From NCBI RefSeq assembly GCF_000337095.1, contig NZ_AOIV01000010.1, positions 1-64,000 of the forward strand: DNA of 64,000 nt. Direction: 5' to 3'. Position 1 is the first letter of the stretch. Every line of letters starts with the position of its first letter. This document shows, piece by piece, positions 63,787 to 64,000 of the stretch. Made by a program: the position numbers and the translations under genes. Under the pieces are notes generated by a model. That model worked only from the letters and a program-made list of their open reading frames with translations, was not told where the DNA came from and did no database searches. The stretch is from Halogeometricum pallidum JCM 14848. Its GTDB lineage: Archaea; Halobacteriota; Halobacteria; Halobacteriales; Haloferacaceae.

Positions 63787-64000
63787 ATGCCTACGGTACA
63801 CGTGGTCGGATGCGGCGGGACGATAGCGAGCGAACCGGCGGCGGACGGGGCGGCCCCGGCGAAGGCGGGCGAGGAACTCGTCGACGCCGTCCCGTCCGTC
63901 TCGGAGCACGCGGATCTGCGCGTGACCGACGTGGGGTCGCGTCCGGGGTTCGGCATGGACTTCGCCGTCGTGGCGGCGGCGGCCGATGCGGTTTGCGACG
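63787..64000 (+). CDS. L-asparaginase, N-terminal part
   Basis: The 5' 71 codons, cut by the window edge. The sequence MPTVHVVGCGGTIASEP has the GGTIA motif that carries the nucleophilic Thr of type I/II asparaginases, followed by EELVDAVPSV and GSRPGFGMDF. It lacks the SH3-like N-domain seen in GatD, so it should be a free asparaginase. GTG 63736 in frame would add 17 residues. The TATATATAAAA run at 63604-63614 is 175 bases upstream. Confidence 0.75.
   Translation, partial: MPTVHVVGCGGTIASEPAADGAAPAKAGEELVDAVPSVSEHADLRVTDVGSRPGFGMDFAVVAAAADAVCD

Overview
The window reads as a chromosomal segment of a halophilic archaeon (class Halobacteria). The proteins are strongly acidic and codon usage is extremely G+C-rich. 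Several marker families are present: transcription factor S, Cbf5, archaeal split GMP synthase, GatD, a JAMM desampylase-like protease, PilA-type pilins, an intron-containing elongator tRNA-Met, and many small haloarchaea-only families. Most genes have little or no 5' leader, or overlap their upstream neighbour by 1-4 bases. Gene content looks most like the Haloferacales, but the sequence alone does not fix a genus. There is no CRISPR array, rRNA operon or intact insertion sequence.

Layout. Positions 1-5417 hold a truncated aldo/keto reductase, a saccharopine-dehydrogenase-like reductase, a PHP phosphoesterase, and a nucleotide operon (CTP synthase, GMP synthase subunit B and a small coupled protein). 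An 849-base non-coding stretch with a strong hairpin follows. Positions 6267-16061 carry a GHMP kinase related to methanopterin synthesis, a KaiC-like protein, an SDR enzyme, a coiled-coil/zinc-ribbon pair, transcription factor S, a GH5-like lipoprotein, a hydrolase, PspA and a four-helix membrane protein. Positions 16097-25664 contain a DgcN-DgcA type D-glutamate catabolic pair, a Vms1-like peptidyl-tRNA hydrolase, several haloarchaeal small families, a quinone-oxidoreductase-like dehydrogenase, a FilR1-type regulator, MoaB and dihydroxy-acid dehydratase.

Positions 25665-37795 start with a palindromic repeat that has duplicated the ilvD tail. Then come a sodium/solute symporter cassette with a universal stress protein, a second copy of the palindromic repeat abutting tRNA-Pro, an M14 deacylase, the conserved archaeal adk-DUF106-cmk-cbf5 cluster, a YeiH transporter, an epoxide-hydrolase-like enzyme and a PAS histidine kinase. 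Positions 38018-48927 carry an AIR-synthase protein, an HSL-type esterase that has lost its catalytic nucleophile segment, kynureninase, an SDR, overlapping JAMM and IPP isomerase genes, a lipid kinase, a PHP protein, a mannonate-dehydratase-like protein, and a divergent Lrp regulator/carA pair with a palindrome between them. A crotonase-fold gene then runs directly into orphan E1 alpha and beta genes of a 2-oxoacid dehydrogenase.

Positions 51146-64000 contain a GNAT, GatD, an ArsR-type regulator with an operator-like palindrome, DUF1405, phosphoglycerate mutase, a TVP38-like protein, two haloarchaeal families, tRNA-Met with an intron, two tandem PilA-type pilins, DUF1684, an AT-rich island and the start of an L-asparaginase.

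Most genes are housekeeping or core metabolism. The parts most worth a second look are the palindromic element family, the crotonase/E1 cluster, the coiled-coil/zinc-ribbon pair, the Lrp-carA operator and the pilin duplication.
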